Virus record (IMG/VR): IMGVR_UViG_3300037847_000539
Span: 1 to 31,613 of that record
Reading direction: 5' to 3' (one strand)
Length of the DNA stretch: 31,613 nt
Source: a virus
The notes beneath the pieces are model-generated. The model saw only the letters and a program-made list of their open reading frames with translations, was not told the origin of the DNA and did no database searches. How positions within the stretch are numbered: position 1 is the first letter of the stretch; each line of letters begins with the position of its first letter. Below, one piece after another: positions 21,143 through 27,868 of the stretch. A program made the translations under genes and the position numbers.

Positions 21143-21316
21143 ATGAAAACAAACTACGAACACCAAAGAACGACTGAAGGTCGTGAGGCTATTACAAGAA
21201 TTGCAAGATACGCTTCCAGAGGAATGATGCGTACTAAACAAAAGTCTACCCACTACGCTAAGATAGTAGATGCGTGTAAAAGAGACTTGCAACTATACGG
21301 CTATGAAAATGATTAG
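21143..21316 (+). CDS. Small basic hypothetical protein
   Basis: 57 residues, helical and basic (EGREAITRIARYASRGMMRTKQKSTHYAKIVDACKRDLQLYG). It begins three bases after the previous stop and overlaps the next gene by 14 bases. Could bind nucleic acid. Family not recognised. Confidence 0.62.
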   Translation: MKTNYEHQRTTEGREAITRIARYASRGMMRTKQKSTHYAKIVDACKRDLQLYGYEND

Positions 21317-21494
21317 AAAGAGACGGCACATAAGAGAGATAGAGAAGTATCTCCGTATGTTAGAACTTGACCAAATCAACCTAACCATACAAGCAAGTAG
21401 GTTTGGGTGGACTAATGAACTACAACACCAACTCATTAATTCTGCTCTGCTAATCCGTAAGTACCAGAGAAGACTACGGCTAATTAGAATGTAA
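21303..21494 (+). CDS. Small basic helical protein
   Basis: 63 residues from the ATG at 21303. An upstream in-frame ATG at 21270 would lie deeper in the previous gene. Strongly basic helices: RKRRHIREIEKYLRMLELD and INSALLIRKYQRRLRLIRM. The stop shares a base with the next start (TAATG). Function unknown. Confidence 0.62.
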   Translation: MKMIRKRRHIREIEKYLRMLELDQINLTIQASRFGWTNELQHQLINSALLIRKYQRRLRLIRM

Positions 21495-21892
21495 TGGATT
21501 ACAATAGCGATTTTAAATATGACTTGGCACTTGGTCAACTCGGTGAGGGTTGGGTAGGTCAAATGTTATCAAGCAAAACGATAGAGGTTAAGTTTGATTT
21601 CGCTTGTTACCGTACAGGTAACTTCTATATAGAATATGAGTCAAGAGGCAATCCCTCTGGCATAGCCACAACACAAGCCGATTATTGGATGTTGATAGCG
21701 AGTACAGAAAGAGGCGTTGCCATCAAAACTGAATTAAAACCTATAGATAAAGAAGACATACTATTCTCTATCCTAATATCTACCGAACGCTTGAAAGAGA
21801 TGTGTAGAACAAGATACTATAGAAAAGATGTGAGCGGTGGAGACAACAACACCTCAAGAGGCATACTAATAAAAGCAAAAGAACTACTATGA
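21494..21892 (+). CDS. PD-(D/E)XK nuclease-like protein 2
   Basis: 132 residues. It opens with the helix LALGQLGEGWVGQMLSS, then IEVKFDFACYRTGNFYIEYESRG (~30-52), where D35 and E46-x-E48 take the place of the catalytic D...(D/E)-x-K, and the helix TTQADYWMLI. This resembles the phage Holliday-junction-resolvase-like nuclease group with its ADYW motif. The last motif position is Glu rather than Lys, so the active-site variant needs checking. It overlaps the next gene by four bases. Confidence 0.7.
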   Translation: MDYNSDFKYDLALGQLGEGWVGQMLSSKTIEVKFDFACYRTGNFYIEYESRGNPSGIATTQADYWMLIASTERGVAIKTELKPIDKEDILFSILISTERLKEMCRTRYYRKDVSGGDNNTSRGILIKAKELL

Positions 21893-22140
21893 GCGATACA
21901 CCAAAGAGCGCAAATGTCCTAATCAACAGGAACAACCTAAACAACATCTTTGAACTGCTCGTGCAGATTCATCTACGAGGACAACTATCAAGAGACGAAC
22001 AAGCCTTCGTCAAGAACTTCATAGAACTACCTGATGCCCCTACAAGAGAGAACAGGAAAGCAAGAAGAGCAAACACTCAAGTCATTAAGAAACTCTTTAG
22101 AGAAGAGGCTAAGAAAAAGCGTAATGAAGAAGGTTCTTGA
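21889..22140 (+). CDS. Hypothetical protein with basic C-terminus
   Basis: 83 residues. Helical middle (NLNNIFELLVQIHLRGQLSRDEQAFVKNFIEL) and a very basic tail (RENRKARRANTQVIKKLFREEAKKKR). The methyltransferase start at 22124 lies within its 3' end. Function unknown. Confidence 0.68.
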   Translation: MSDTPKSANVLINRNNLNNIFELLVQIHLRGQLSRDEQAFVKNFIELPDAPTRENRKARRANTQVIKKLFREEAKKKRNEEGS

Positions 22141-22591
22141 TGTTTGTTGTGGGGCAAGAGGTATGTGGTTTGACAAGCACGATGATAGAGCATTGTATCT
22201 TGACAAGAGATGCGAAACACACACCAATAGTTATCCAAGCGGTAATAAGTCACTAACTATATCCCCTGATATAACAGGAGACTTTACTGACATCAAACAA
22301 CCTGACAACTCATTCTATCTTGTGGTCTTTGACCCACCTCACATTCAACGCAACGCATTAGGTGAGATAACAAAGAGATACGGAAACCTTACAGGAGATT
22401 GGAAAGAGATGATACGACAAGGATTCAAAGAATGCTTCCGAGTGCTAAAACCTAATGGCACACTTATCTTCAAATGGAATGAAGTGCAGTTTCCTGTAAA
22501 GGACATATTAGAACTTACCGAACACAAACCTCTATTTGGTCACAAGTCAGGTAAGCGTATGCAAACCCATTGGATAACATTCATCAAGTAA
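22124..22591 (+). CDS. SAM-dependent methyltransferase (probable DNA MTase)
   Basis: 155 residues from ATG 22124. The in-frame ATG at 22034 would add a basic stretch lying over the previous gene, so the later start is preferred. Motif I is VLDVCCGARGMWFDK, motif II LYLDKR, motif IV VVFDPPH, and the later strand ECFRVLKPNGTLIFKW is the class I Rossmann pattern. FDPPH resembles the DPPY motif of amino-methyltransferases, so DNA adenine or cytosine-N4 methylation is plausible. No restriction enzyme partner is next to it, which fits self-protection against host restriction. Confidence 0.78.
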   Translation: MKKVLDVCCGARGMWFDKHDDRALYLDKRCETHTNSYPSGNKSLTISPDITGDFTDIKQPDNSFYLVVFDPPHIQRNALGEITKRYGNLTGDWKEMIRQGFKECFRVLKPNGTLIFKWNEVQFPVKDILELTEHKPLFGHKSGKRMQTHWITFIK

Positions 22592-22595
22592 ATAG

Positions 22596-22610
22596 GTTAA
22601 CATACTAAAG
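22596..22610 (+). promoter_or_regulatory. GTTAACATA motif upstream of the terminase genes, copy 3
   Basis: GGTTAACATACTAAAG precedes the small terminase start by about 28 bases. The shared part AGGTTAACATA is also found at 25446. It lies farther from the ATG than the other copies. It may mark the start of the packaging/late operon. Confidence 0.42.
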
Positions 22611-22624
22611 TAGTAGGATATAGT

Positions 22625-22921
22625 ATGGCATTTAAAGAAGGACACGAAAAGGTAGGAGGCAGACAAAAGGGTACGCCTAATAAAACCACTAATAAGATTA
22701 GGGATGCTTTCACAAAACTTGTAGAGGAGAACTTGGAGAATATGACCAAGTGGCTCACGGAGGTAGCAGATGAAAGTCCAGAGAAGGCTCTTGACATACT
22801 CAACAAGATGGCGGAGTACACCACTCCGAAACTTGCAAGAGTTGAGAACAAGATAGAGACCGATGAAGAGATTAACGAAGTCAAGATAGAGATTGTCAAG
22901 CGTAGCAATACAGACGAGTGA
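22625..22921 (+). CDS. Terminase small subunit (probable)
   Basis: 98 residues. N-terminal basic GHEKVGGRQKGTPNKTTNKIRDAF, then helices LVEENLENMTKWLTEVADESPEKALDILNKMAEYTTPKLARVE and an acidic/basic tail. The 'GGRxxGTPNKxT...P.KALd...AEY..PKL' pattern is one I know from phage small-terminase-type proteins in this phylum. It lies immediately upstream of, and overlaps, the large terminase gene. It would recognise phage DNA and regulate TerL. Confidence 0.75.
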   Translation: MAFKEGHEKVGGRQKGTPNKTTNKIRDAFTKLVEENLENMTKWLTEVADESPEKALDILNKMAEYTTPKLARVENKIETDEEINEVKIEIVKRSNTDE

Positions 22922-24047
22922 GATATTTGAGAGGAATTGGAATGCCCCTACCAAGATTATAGTTAATCAAGGGGGTACTCGTTCTGGTAAAACCTACTCA
23001 CTCCTACAACTACTTATCGTTAAGGCTTTGTCTACAAAAGGCAAGGTCTTTACTATTGTGCGTAAGTCTCTACCCTCCCTTAAGATGACGGCAATGAGGG
23101 ACTTCATAGAGATACTAAACAATATGCACCTATACGATGAGAAGAACCACAACAAGTCCGAACACATCTACAGGCTCAATGGTAACATCATTGAGTTCGT
23201 ATCCCTTGACCAACCACAAAAGAAAAGGGGAGCAAGAAGGAACATCCTGTTTTGCAACGAGGCGAATGAACTTACTTGGGAGGACTTCTTTCAGTTGCTC
23301 GTCCGTACAACGGAGAACATCTATCTTGATTACAACCCTTCCGATGACTTCCATTGGATATACGACAAACTACTTACCAGAGAAGATGTCACCTTTATCA
23401 AGTCTACTTATATGGACAATCCCTTTCTTGACCATACTATTGTATCGGAGATTGAGAGGCTCAAGGATACTGACGAAGATTATTGGCGCATATACGGCTT
23501 GGGTGAGAGGGGTCAAAGCAAGGCAACGGTTTTTACATTTGTGGAAGAGGAAGTACCCGAACAGGCTAAATTCCTCTCCTATGGTATGGACTTTGGTTTC
23601 ACGAACGACCCCACTACTCTCGTGGCGGTCTATGGTGATGACCATAGTCTATATGCAAAGGAACTTCTATACGAGACGAACCTCACGAACCGAGACATCT
23701 CGGAGAAGATGAAAGCGTTGGGCATAGATAGACGAGCCGAGATATTTGCCGATAGTGCAGAACCTAAATCCATAGAGGAACTATACAGGATGGGTTGGAA
23801 CATCAAGCCAACCAAGAAAGGTGCTGATAGCATCAACGCAGGTATAGATGTATTGAAGAGATACAAGTTGCACATCACAGGTGCGAACTTTATCAAGGAG
23901 ATGAGAAACTACAAGTGGGTAGAGGATAAGAACGGCAAGTTACTTAACAAGCCCATAGATGCTTTTAACCACGCCATAGATGCGTTTAGATACGCAACCT
24001 ACAATAAACTAACAAGACCAAATTATGGGAGATACGCAGTTAGGTAA
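22893..24047 (+). CDS. terL: Terminase large subunit
   Basis: 384 residues. ATPase: Walker A GGTRSGKT (27-34), Walker B-like NILFCNEANEL (~117-125). Nuclease (RNase H fold): YGMDFGFTNDPTTLV (~230-244), IFADSAEPKSIEEL (~283-296) and FNHAIDAFRYAT (~356-368), giving the metal-binding acidic triad of Terminase_3-type enzymes. It pumps DNA through the portal and cuts it. The first in-frame ATG lies well after Walker A, so a non-ATG start is required. TTG at 22893 is the best candidate and overlaps the small subunit by 29 bases. The stop overlaps the next gene by 23 bases. Confidence 0.9.
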   Translation: MSSVAIQTSEIFERNWNAPTKIIVNQGGTRSGKTYSLLQLLIVKALSTKGKVFTIVRKSLPSLKMTAMRDFIEILNNMHLYDEKNHNKSEHIYRLNGNIIEFVSLDQPQKKRGARRNILFCNEANELTWEDFFQLLVRTTENIYLDYNPSDDFHWIYDKLLTREDVTFIKSTYMDNPFLDHTIVSEIERLKDTDEDYWRIYGLGERGQSKATVFTFVEEEVPEQAKFLSYGMDFGFTNDPTTLVAVYGDDHSLYAKELLYETNLTNRDISEKMKALGIDRRAEIFADSAEPKSIEELYRMGWNIKPTKKGADSINAGIDVLKRYKLHITGANFIKEMRNYKWVEDKNGKLLNKPIDAFNHAIDAFRYATYNKLTRPNYGRYAVR

Positions 24048-24633
24048 ACAAGTCAAGATAAGCCTTCCAGAGAATGCAAGGGAACTCACTATAGAGCAGT
24101 ACCAAAAGTTCTTGAAGGTTGAAGGAGACGAAACCTTTATGACACTAAAGGCATTAGAGATATTTGCTAACATACCATTAAAGGTAGCCCACGCTATGAA
24201 GGCAGATGACATTTTAGACATCTCTCAGCACATATTGTCCATCGTAGGGGGTGAGCATAGGCTCGTTAGGAGATTGTCCTTTAGAGGGCGTGAATATGGC
24301 TTTGTGCCCAACCTTGAGGAGATGAGTTTTGGCGAGTACATAGACTTGGATAGTTACCTCTCCGATATGGATATGTTGCATAAGACAGTTGGGGTCTTAT
24401 ATAGACCTATTATCAACGCCAAAGGCGATTACTACGAGATAGAGGAGTACAAGGGTACGGATGGGTATAGCGACTTCCCGTTAGATGTAGCGTTAGGTGC
24501 TACGCTTTTTTTTTATCGTTTAAGCAACAAATTATTGAGGGATACCCCGACCTCTTTGGTGGAGGGGAAGACGAACTCAATCTCTCCGCCTCCTCTAACT
24601 TCAGCAGGAAGTGGGGATGGTACGGAAGCGTAG
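24025..24633 (+). CDS. Tail-assembly chaperone, short (unshifted) form
   Basis: 202 residues. It has ELTIEQYQKFLKVEGDETFMTLKALEIFANIPLK, then FRGREYGFVPNLEEMSFGEYIDLDSYLSDMD and LYRPIINAKGDYYEIEEYKG. I recognise this as the tail-assembly-chaperone-like family of Bacteroidetes phages, the counterpart of lambda gpG. After residue ~163 the sequence becomes low-complexity (PTSLVEGKTNSISPPPLTSAGSG), while another frame becomes protein-like. This indicates a programmed frameshift (see next entry). Confidence 0.72.
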   Translation: MGDTQLGKQVKISLPENARELTIEQYQKFLKVEGDETFMTLKALEIFANIPLKVAHAMKADDILDISQHILSIVGGEHRLVRRLSFRGREYGFVPNLEEMSFGEYIDLDSYLSDMDMLHKTVGVLYRPIINAKGDYYEIEEYKGTDGYSDFPLDVALGATLFFYRLSNKLLRDTPTSLVEGKTNSISPPPLTSAGSGDGTEA

Positions 24634-24761
24634 ACCACCTCGCAGGAGGTGATGTAAGCGCATACGATACTATCACAAGACTCCCCTTATCACAATGTCT
24701 TACCAAACTTGTCTACGACAAGGAGAAGGCAGATGTAGAGAAGAAGATGTTGAAGCATTAG
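24025..24761 (+). CDS. Tail-assembly chaperone, long form made by -1 frameshift at the T9 run
   Basis: Read 24025-24513, step back one base, and continue 24513-24761: 163 + 82 codons, about 245 residues, the equivalent of lambda gpGT. The -1 frame has no usable start of its own. It encodes a coherent domain: LSFKQQIIEGYPDLF, NFSRKWGWYGSVDHLAGGDV, AYDTITRLPLSQCLTKLVYDKEKAD. The short form and the fusion would both bind tail-tube or tape-measure protein during assembly. The shift itself is inferred from coding signal and slippery site. Confidence 0.72.
24506..24515 (+). promoter_or_regulatory. Slippery site (T9A) for -1 ribosomal frameshifting
   Basis: Nine Ts followed by A, read CTT TTT TTT TAT in frame 0, contain the heptamer T-TTT-TTT. 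Both tRNAs can re-pair after a -1 slip. Downstream, CCCC/CTC (24545-24554) may pair with GAGGGG (24562-24567), although the distance (~30 bases) is longer than usual for a stimulator. Confidence 0.7.
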
Positions 24762-24763
24762 GT

Positions 24764-24823
24764 TTAAATACTTACAAGGTTAGTATTTAACACTTAATTT
24801 TAGTGTTAGATTTGGTAGTGTTA
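24764..24823. promoter_or_regulatory. Inverted and direct repeats at the 24811 promoter (operator candidate)
   Basis: TTAAATACT (24764-24772) pairs with AGTATTTAA (24782-24790). AACACT (24789-24794) pairs with AGTGTT (24802-24807). TAGTGTTA occurs twice in direct orientation (24801-24808 and 24816-24823), flanking the TTTG box. The first hairpin could also end the upstream transcript, but no T-run follows. The repeat array next to a -33 box looks like a regulator site. Confidence 0.5.
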
Positions 24824-24860
24824 ATAATTTTGTTTATATTTATACCATATCAAAACAACT
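24811..24860 (+). promoter_or_regulatory. Bacteroidetes-type promoter with ATCAAAACAACT leader box (copy 3)
   Basis: TTTG (24811-24814), 20 bases, TATATTTA (24835-24842), then ATCAAAACAACT (24849-24860). The internal GTTAATAATTTTGT aligns with the promoters at 14241 and 19059. It drives the single gene at 24876. Confidence 0.73.
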
Positions 24861-24875
24861 AAAAGTTCTTTACTT

Positions 24876-25391
24876 ATGGAAAATGTAAAAACCAAATCGT
24901 GGGTTTACAACGATGGTGGTAGGTCAAACTACTTTACAGGCAAGAGTGTAGGTGACTGCGTAGCAAGAGCAATCACGATTGCCTCAGGCATTGATTACAA
25001 AGAGGTCTATGACACACTTGCTGAAGGTCAATCAACGCAAAGAGTTACCAAAAGGGCGAAACGCTATGCGATTTACAACCATACCTCTGCAAGGTTTAAT
25101 CACAAGAACGGCAAGATTAAACACGCTAAGACAGCACAGCACGGAATACACGTGAAGCGCAAATGGTTTAAAGACCAAATGCGTGAGTGGGGTTTTAGAT
25201 GGGTTGCTACTATGAAAATAGGAAGCGGTTGCCAAACACACTTAAGGGCAGATGAATTACCTAAAGGTAGATTAGTTGTAGCCGTAAGTAGACACTACAC
25301 TTGCGTTATTGACGGAGTAATAAATGACACCTATGATTGCAGTAGAGACGGCACAAGGTGTGTTTATGGATATTGGGTTTACGAAGGTTAA
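24876..25391 (+). CDS. Papain-like cysteine-peptidase-fold accessory protein
   Basis: 171 residues. Candidate catalytic residues are C28 in SVGDC28VARAITIASG (start of a helix, as in papain-fold enzymes) and H140 in VSRH140YTCVIDGVINDTYD, with D151 or N150 after it. The ending SRDGTRCVYGYW is shared with a family of phage/bacterial hypotheticals I recall. A cysteine peptidase or related transferase is inferred from the Cys-His-Asp order. It has its own promoter, operator-like repeats and terminator, and is set between the chaperone and tail genes. This marks it as an accessory gene, perhaps acting on a host or defence protein. Confidence 0.68.
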   Translation: MENVKTKSWVYNDGGRSNYFTGKSVGDCVARAITIASGIDYKEVYDTLAEGQSTQRVTKRAKRYAIYNHTSARFNHKNGKIKHAKTAQHGIHVKRKWFKDQMREWGFRWVATMKIGSGCQTHLRADELPKGRLVVAVSRHYTCVIDGVINDTYDCSRDGTRCVYGYWVYEG

Positions 25392-25396
25392 ACCAG

Positions 25397-25424
25397 AACC
25401 CCTCTTCGGAGGGGTTTTCTTTTT
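25397..25424 (+). terminator. Rho-independent terminator after the accessory gene
   Basis: AACCCCTC (25397-25404), UUCG tetraloop, GAGGGGTT (25409-25416), then TTCTTTTT. A perfect 8-bp stem. Confidence 0.92.
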
Positions 25425-25445
25425 AAACACCTTTCGCTCATAGAG

Positions 25446-25459
25446 GTTAACATATTATG
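25446..25459 (+). promoter_or_regulatory. GTTAACATATTATG start-proximal motif, copy 4
   Basis: Identical to 1303-1316 and ends on the ATG of the tail gene at 25457. It lies only 21 bases after the terminator at 25397-25424, so some new transcription start is expected near here. Confidence 0.5.
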
Positions 25460-25921
25460 AGTTTCTACGACATTACCACCAAGATAAGACAACACCTCAT
25501 TGACAACAAGCAGGTGAACACGGTCACGGAGGGAGACATCTTTGAGATAGACCTTGCGAAGCAGACCATCTTCCCCCTATCACATATTATGATTAACAAT
25601 GTCACCTTTAACGACATTGGCATTACCTACTCTATGAGCATCCTCTTTATGGATGTTGCTGATGTGAGTAAGGATGACCCAAGAGATGAGGATGACATAT
25701 TCTATGGGGTAGACAATAGACACGACATTTTAAACACGCAACTACTTGTTGCTAACGATTTGGTAAGCCACCTGAAAAGAGGTGACCTAATGCAAGACAA
25801 GTACCAACTCAATGGCACACCTTCTTGTGAGCCTTTTGAGGATAGATTTGAGAATCTTCTGGTAGGTTGGAATCTTACCCTATCTATAGACATTGCTAAC
25901 ACAATCACAACTTGTCCGTAG
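25457..25921 (+). CDS. Tail completion/terminator-like protein
   Basis: 154 residues, alpha/beta: SFYDITTKIRQHLIDNKQVNTVTEGDIFEIDLAK, beta-rich FPLSHIMINNVTFNDIGITYSMSILFMDVAD, helix HDILNTQLLVANDLVSHLKRG, then FENLLVGWNLTLSIDIA. This order of helix, two long strands, helix and strand resembles siphovirus tail-terminator proteins (lambda gpU type). Genes of this look are common in Bacteroidetes phage tail modules. Function is by analogy. Confidence 0.55.
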   Translation: MSFYDITTKIRQHLIDNKQVNTVTEGDIFEIDLAKQTIFPLSHIMINNVTFNDIGITYSMSILFMDVADVSKDDPRDEDDIFYGVDNRHDILNTQLLVANDLVSHLKRGDLMQDKYQLNGTPSCEPFEDRFENLLVGWNLTLSIDIANTITTCP

Positions 25922-26529
25922 TAACAAAAAATACCGAGAGAGTGATACGCCAATTTGCGGAGCGAGTCATCAAGGCAGCGAGGCTGAATCTTGGTGCTAC
26001 TCGTACTATCACCTACAACGATGGTAAGAAAAAGAGACGAAGACAAGTTAGTAGTGGTAAACTAAAAGATAGTTTAGACTACCTTATAGATACAAAGCAG
26101 AATAGAAACACTAAGGGTCAGTTCCAGAGTGGCTTCAACTTCAGCCTATCTTTCTTGATGGAAGATTATGGTAAGTTCATAGATGAGGGGGTTAGTGGTA
26201 CGAAGTACAAAGTGCCTAACGGCTCAAGGTTTGGCTTTGACACGAAGATGCCACCAAAGGGTTCTATAAGAACTTGGATGGCACAGAAGAAGGTTAGATT
26301 AAGAGACCTTAAAACAAATTCATTTAAGAGTTTGAAAGGGATGTCTACCGAGCAAAAAGAGAAGGAATACGATAGAGCAGCCTTCTTAATATCAAGAAGT
26401 ATTAAGCAACGAGGGATTCCCAAGAGTGAGTTCTTCCAAGCACCATTTGCATTAGAATACTCTAAGTTACCGCAAGAGATATTAGAGGCATTAAACAACG
26501 ACTTAGACGATATATTAGCAAACATATAA
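25912..26529 (+). CDS. HK97 gp10-like tail/neck protein
   Basis: 205 residues using a TTG start at 25912 inside the previous gene (10-base overlap). No early in-frame ATG is available. N-terminal helix (ERVIRQFAERVIKAARLN), a basic loop (GKKKRRRQVSSGKLKDSL), MEDYGKFIDEGVSGTKY, typical of gp10-type proteins, then SIRTWMAQKK and a C-terminal helix (LPQEILEALNNDLDDI). Such proteins act at the head-tail joint or tail completion. Confidence 0.68.
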   Translation: MSVVTKNTERVIRQFAERVIKAARLNLGATRTITYNDGKKKRRRQVSSGKLKDSLDYLIDTKQNRNTKGQFQSGFNFSLSFLMEDYGKFIDEGVSGTKYKVPNGSRFGFDTKMPPKGSIRTWMAQKKVRLRDLKTNSFKSLKGMSTEQKEKEYDRAAFLISRSIKQRGIPKSEFFQAPFALEYSKLPQEILEALNNDLDDILANI

Positions 26530-26530
26530 T

Positions 26531-27868
26531 ATGGCACTAAACACATTACAAGGACTATACGGAACACGCTCCCCAATCTATGTAACTTGGAGTACATCGG
26601 GCGTTAGTTTTATTAACTATGTAGAGTTAGAGATATATATATGGACAGGTGCAAGAGGCTCACGCTCTGCATCACCACATATTACTATTAACCGCACTAC
26701 AGGCTTCGGCAGCAATACTACACATACTACGGACATATCTTCCCTTATTGCAGACCAACTAAATACCACTATTGCCAAGTTGTTTAATGACGGCATCTTG
26801 AGTGAGCAGGATGGTCGTATTGCTTGGGTGCAGATAGATTATGAGGTTAGTTACAATACAAACCCTATTAACACAGTTTTTGATACAGGAAGTAGTGACA
26901 TCTTCCAAGTCATAGAGGGGTACTCTTACTTTGATGAGGGGGCTAACTACTCGTATGAGGAGAGCATCCTAAGTCCTAAAGGTATATTAAGCACGGACAA
27001 CAAGTTCAACACCTACGAGTACAATGTAGAAATGATGCCTGTGTACTTAGGCGAGTATGGTGAGGGCTATGATATTATTTGGGGATACAAAGCCAGAGTA
27101 GAGGCAGATGGTGGCACGGTAGAATCCCTGCAATGTGCTAACATTGGTTGGAAGACTTTACGCATCTTGTTAGACGATGGAAACTACTATGACTATGAGA
27201 TGACGGAATCTCAACTCTACGGAACTGAAGCAGAGGATAGAATCAAGTTGCTACCAAGTGGTGTTGCTAACCTCAAGAATTGGTTGGTAGCACAAGGCAG
27301 TAGTCTTGATGTGGTAAATGCTGATTGGTACGAACTTCAGTTGAGAGACACCTTCGGCACGGTCTTAGACTCTCGTAGATTGTATCCTACTTGTGAGATA
27401 AAGTACGAGCCTGTGATGTTAGCGTACATATCTCGTTATGGCACTTGGAACTACGCTACCTTCTTTAAGCGTAATGAGCAGACAATAGATGTGACCTCAC
27501 AACAATATAGAACGATTATAGGAAATGTCCAGAGCGGTGCTTATACCTATGGGCTACACAACCCGATGTACAAGAAGTACAACACCAATGCCAAGCGTAG
27601 GATAAGTTTGAATAGTGGCTTTGTATCGGAGGAGTTCAAAGAGGTGATGGAACAAATCCTGTTGAGTGAATATGTGCTTATCGTTACGGCTGACAAGAGA
27701 ACAGTTGTAAAAGATGGAAGCACTTACACCTACACGGCAAGTAATGGTGCGGTAGCGGTAAATGTTGCTACTACTTCCGTGGTCAAGAAACAATCAGTCA
27801 ATGAGAAGTTGATTGACTACACTTTAGATTTAGAATACGCATTTGACGAACTAAACTCTACTCTTTAA
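26531..27868 (+). CDS. Tail structural protein (445 aa)
   Basis: 445 residues, beta-rich, Tyr-rich, no signal peptide. It begins ALNTLQGLYGTRSPIYVTW; the middle has LRDTFGTVLDSRRLYPTCEIKYEPVMLAYISRYG, and later EEFKEVMEQILLSEYVLIV. I recall this type of protein next to the 27868 gene in other Bacteroidetes siphophages, without a firm role. It is probably a distal-tail component. Its stop shares a base with the next start (TAATG). Confidence 0.68.
   Translation: MALNTLQGLYGTRSPIYVTWSTSGVSFINYVELEIYIWTGARGSRSASPHITINRTTGFGSNTTHTTDISSLIADQLNTTIAKLFNDGILSEQDGRIAWVQIDYEVSYNTNPINTVFDTGSSDIFQVIEGYSYFDEGANYSYEESILSPKGILSTDNKFNTYEYNVEMMPVYLGEYGEGYDIIWGYKARVEADGGTVESLQCANIGWKTLRILLDDGNYYDYEMTESQLYGTEAEDRIKLLPSGVANLKNWLVAQGSSLDVVNADWYELQLRDTFGTVLDSRRLYPTCEIKYEPVMLAYISRYGTWNYATFFKRNEQTIDVTSQQYRTIIGNVQSGAYTYGLHNPMYKKYNTNAKRRISLNSGFVSEEFKEVMEQILLSEYVLIVTADKRTVVKDGSTYTYTASNGAVAVNVATTSVVKKQSVNEKLIDYTLDLEYAFDELNSTL

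Noticed and set aside
22547-22954. Minus-strand frames of 135 and 103 codons opposite the small terminase
   Set aside because: Hydrophobic antisense shadows; the plus strand carries a recognisable small terminase with coupled terL.
23137-23712. 191-codon plus-strand frame inside terL
   Set aside because: It lies wholly inside the well-supported terminase frame and is Ser/Thr/Arg-rich without motifs; a shadow frame.
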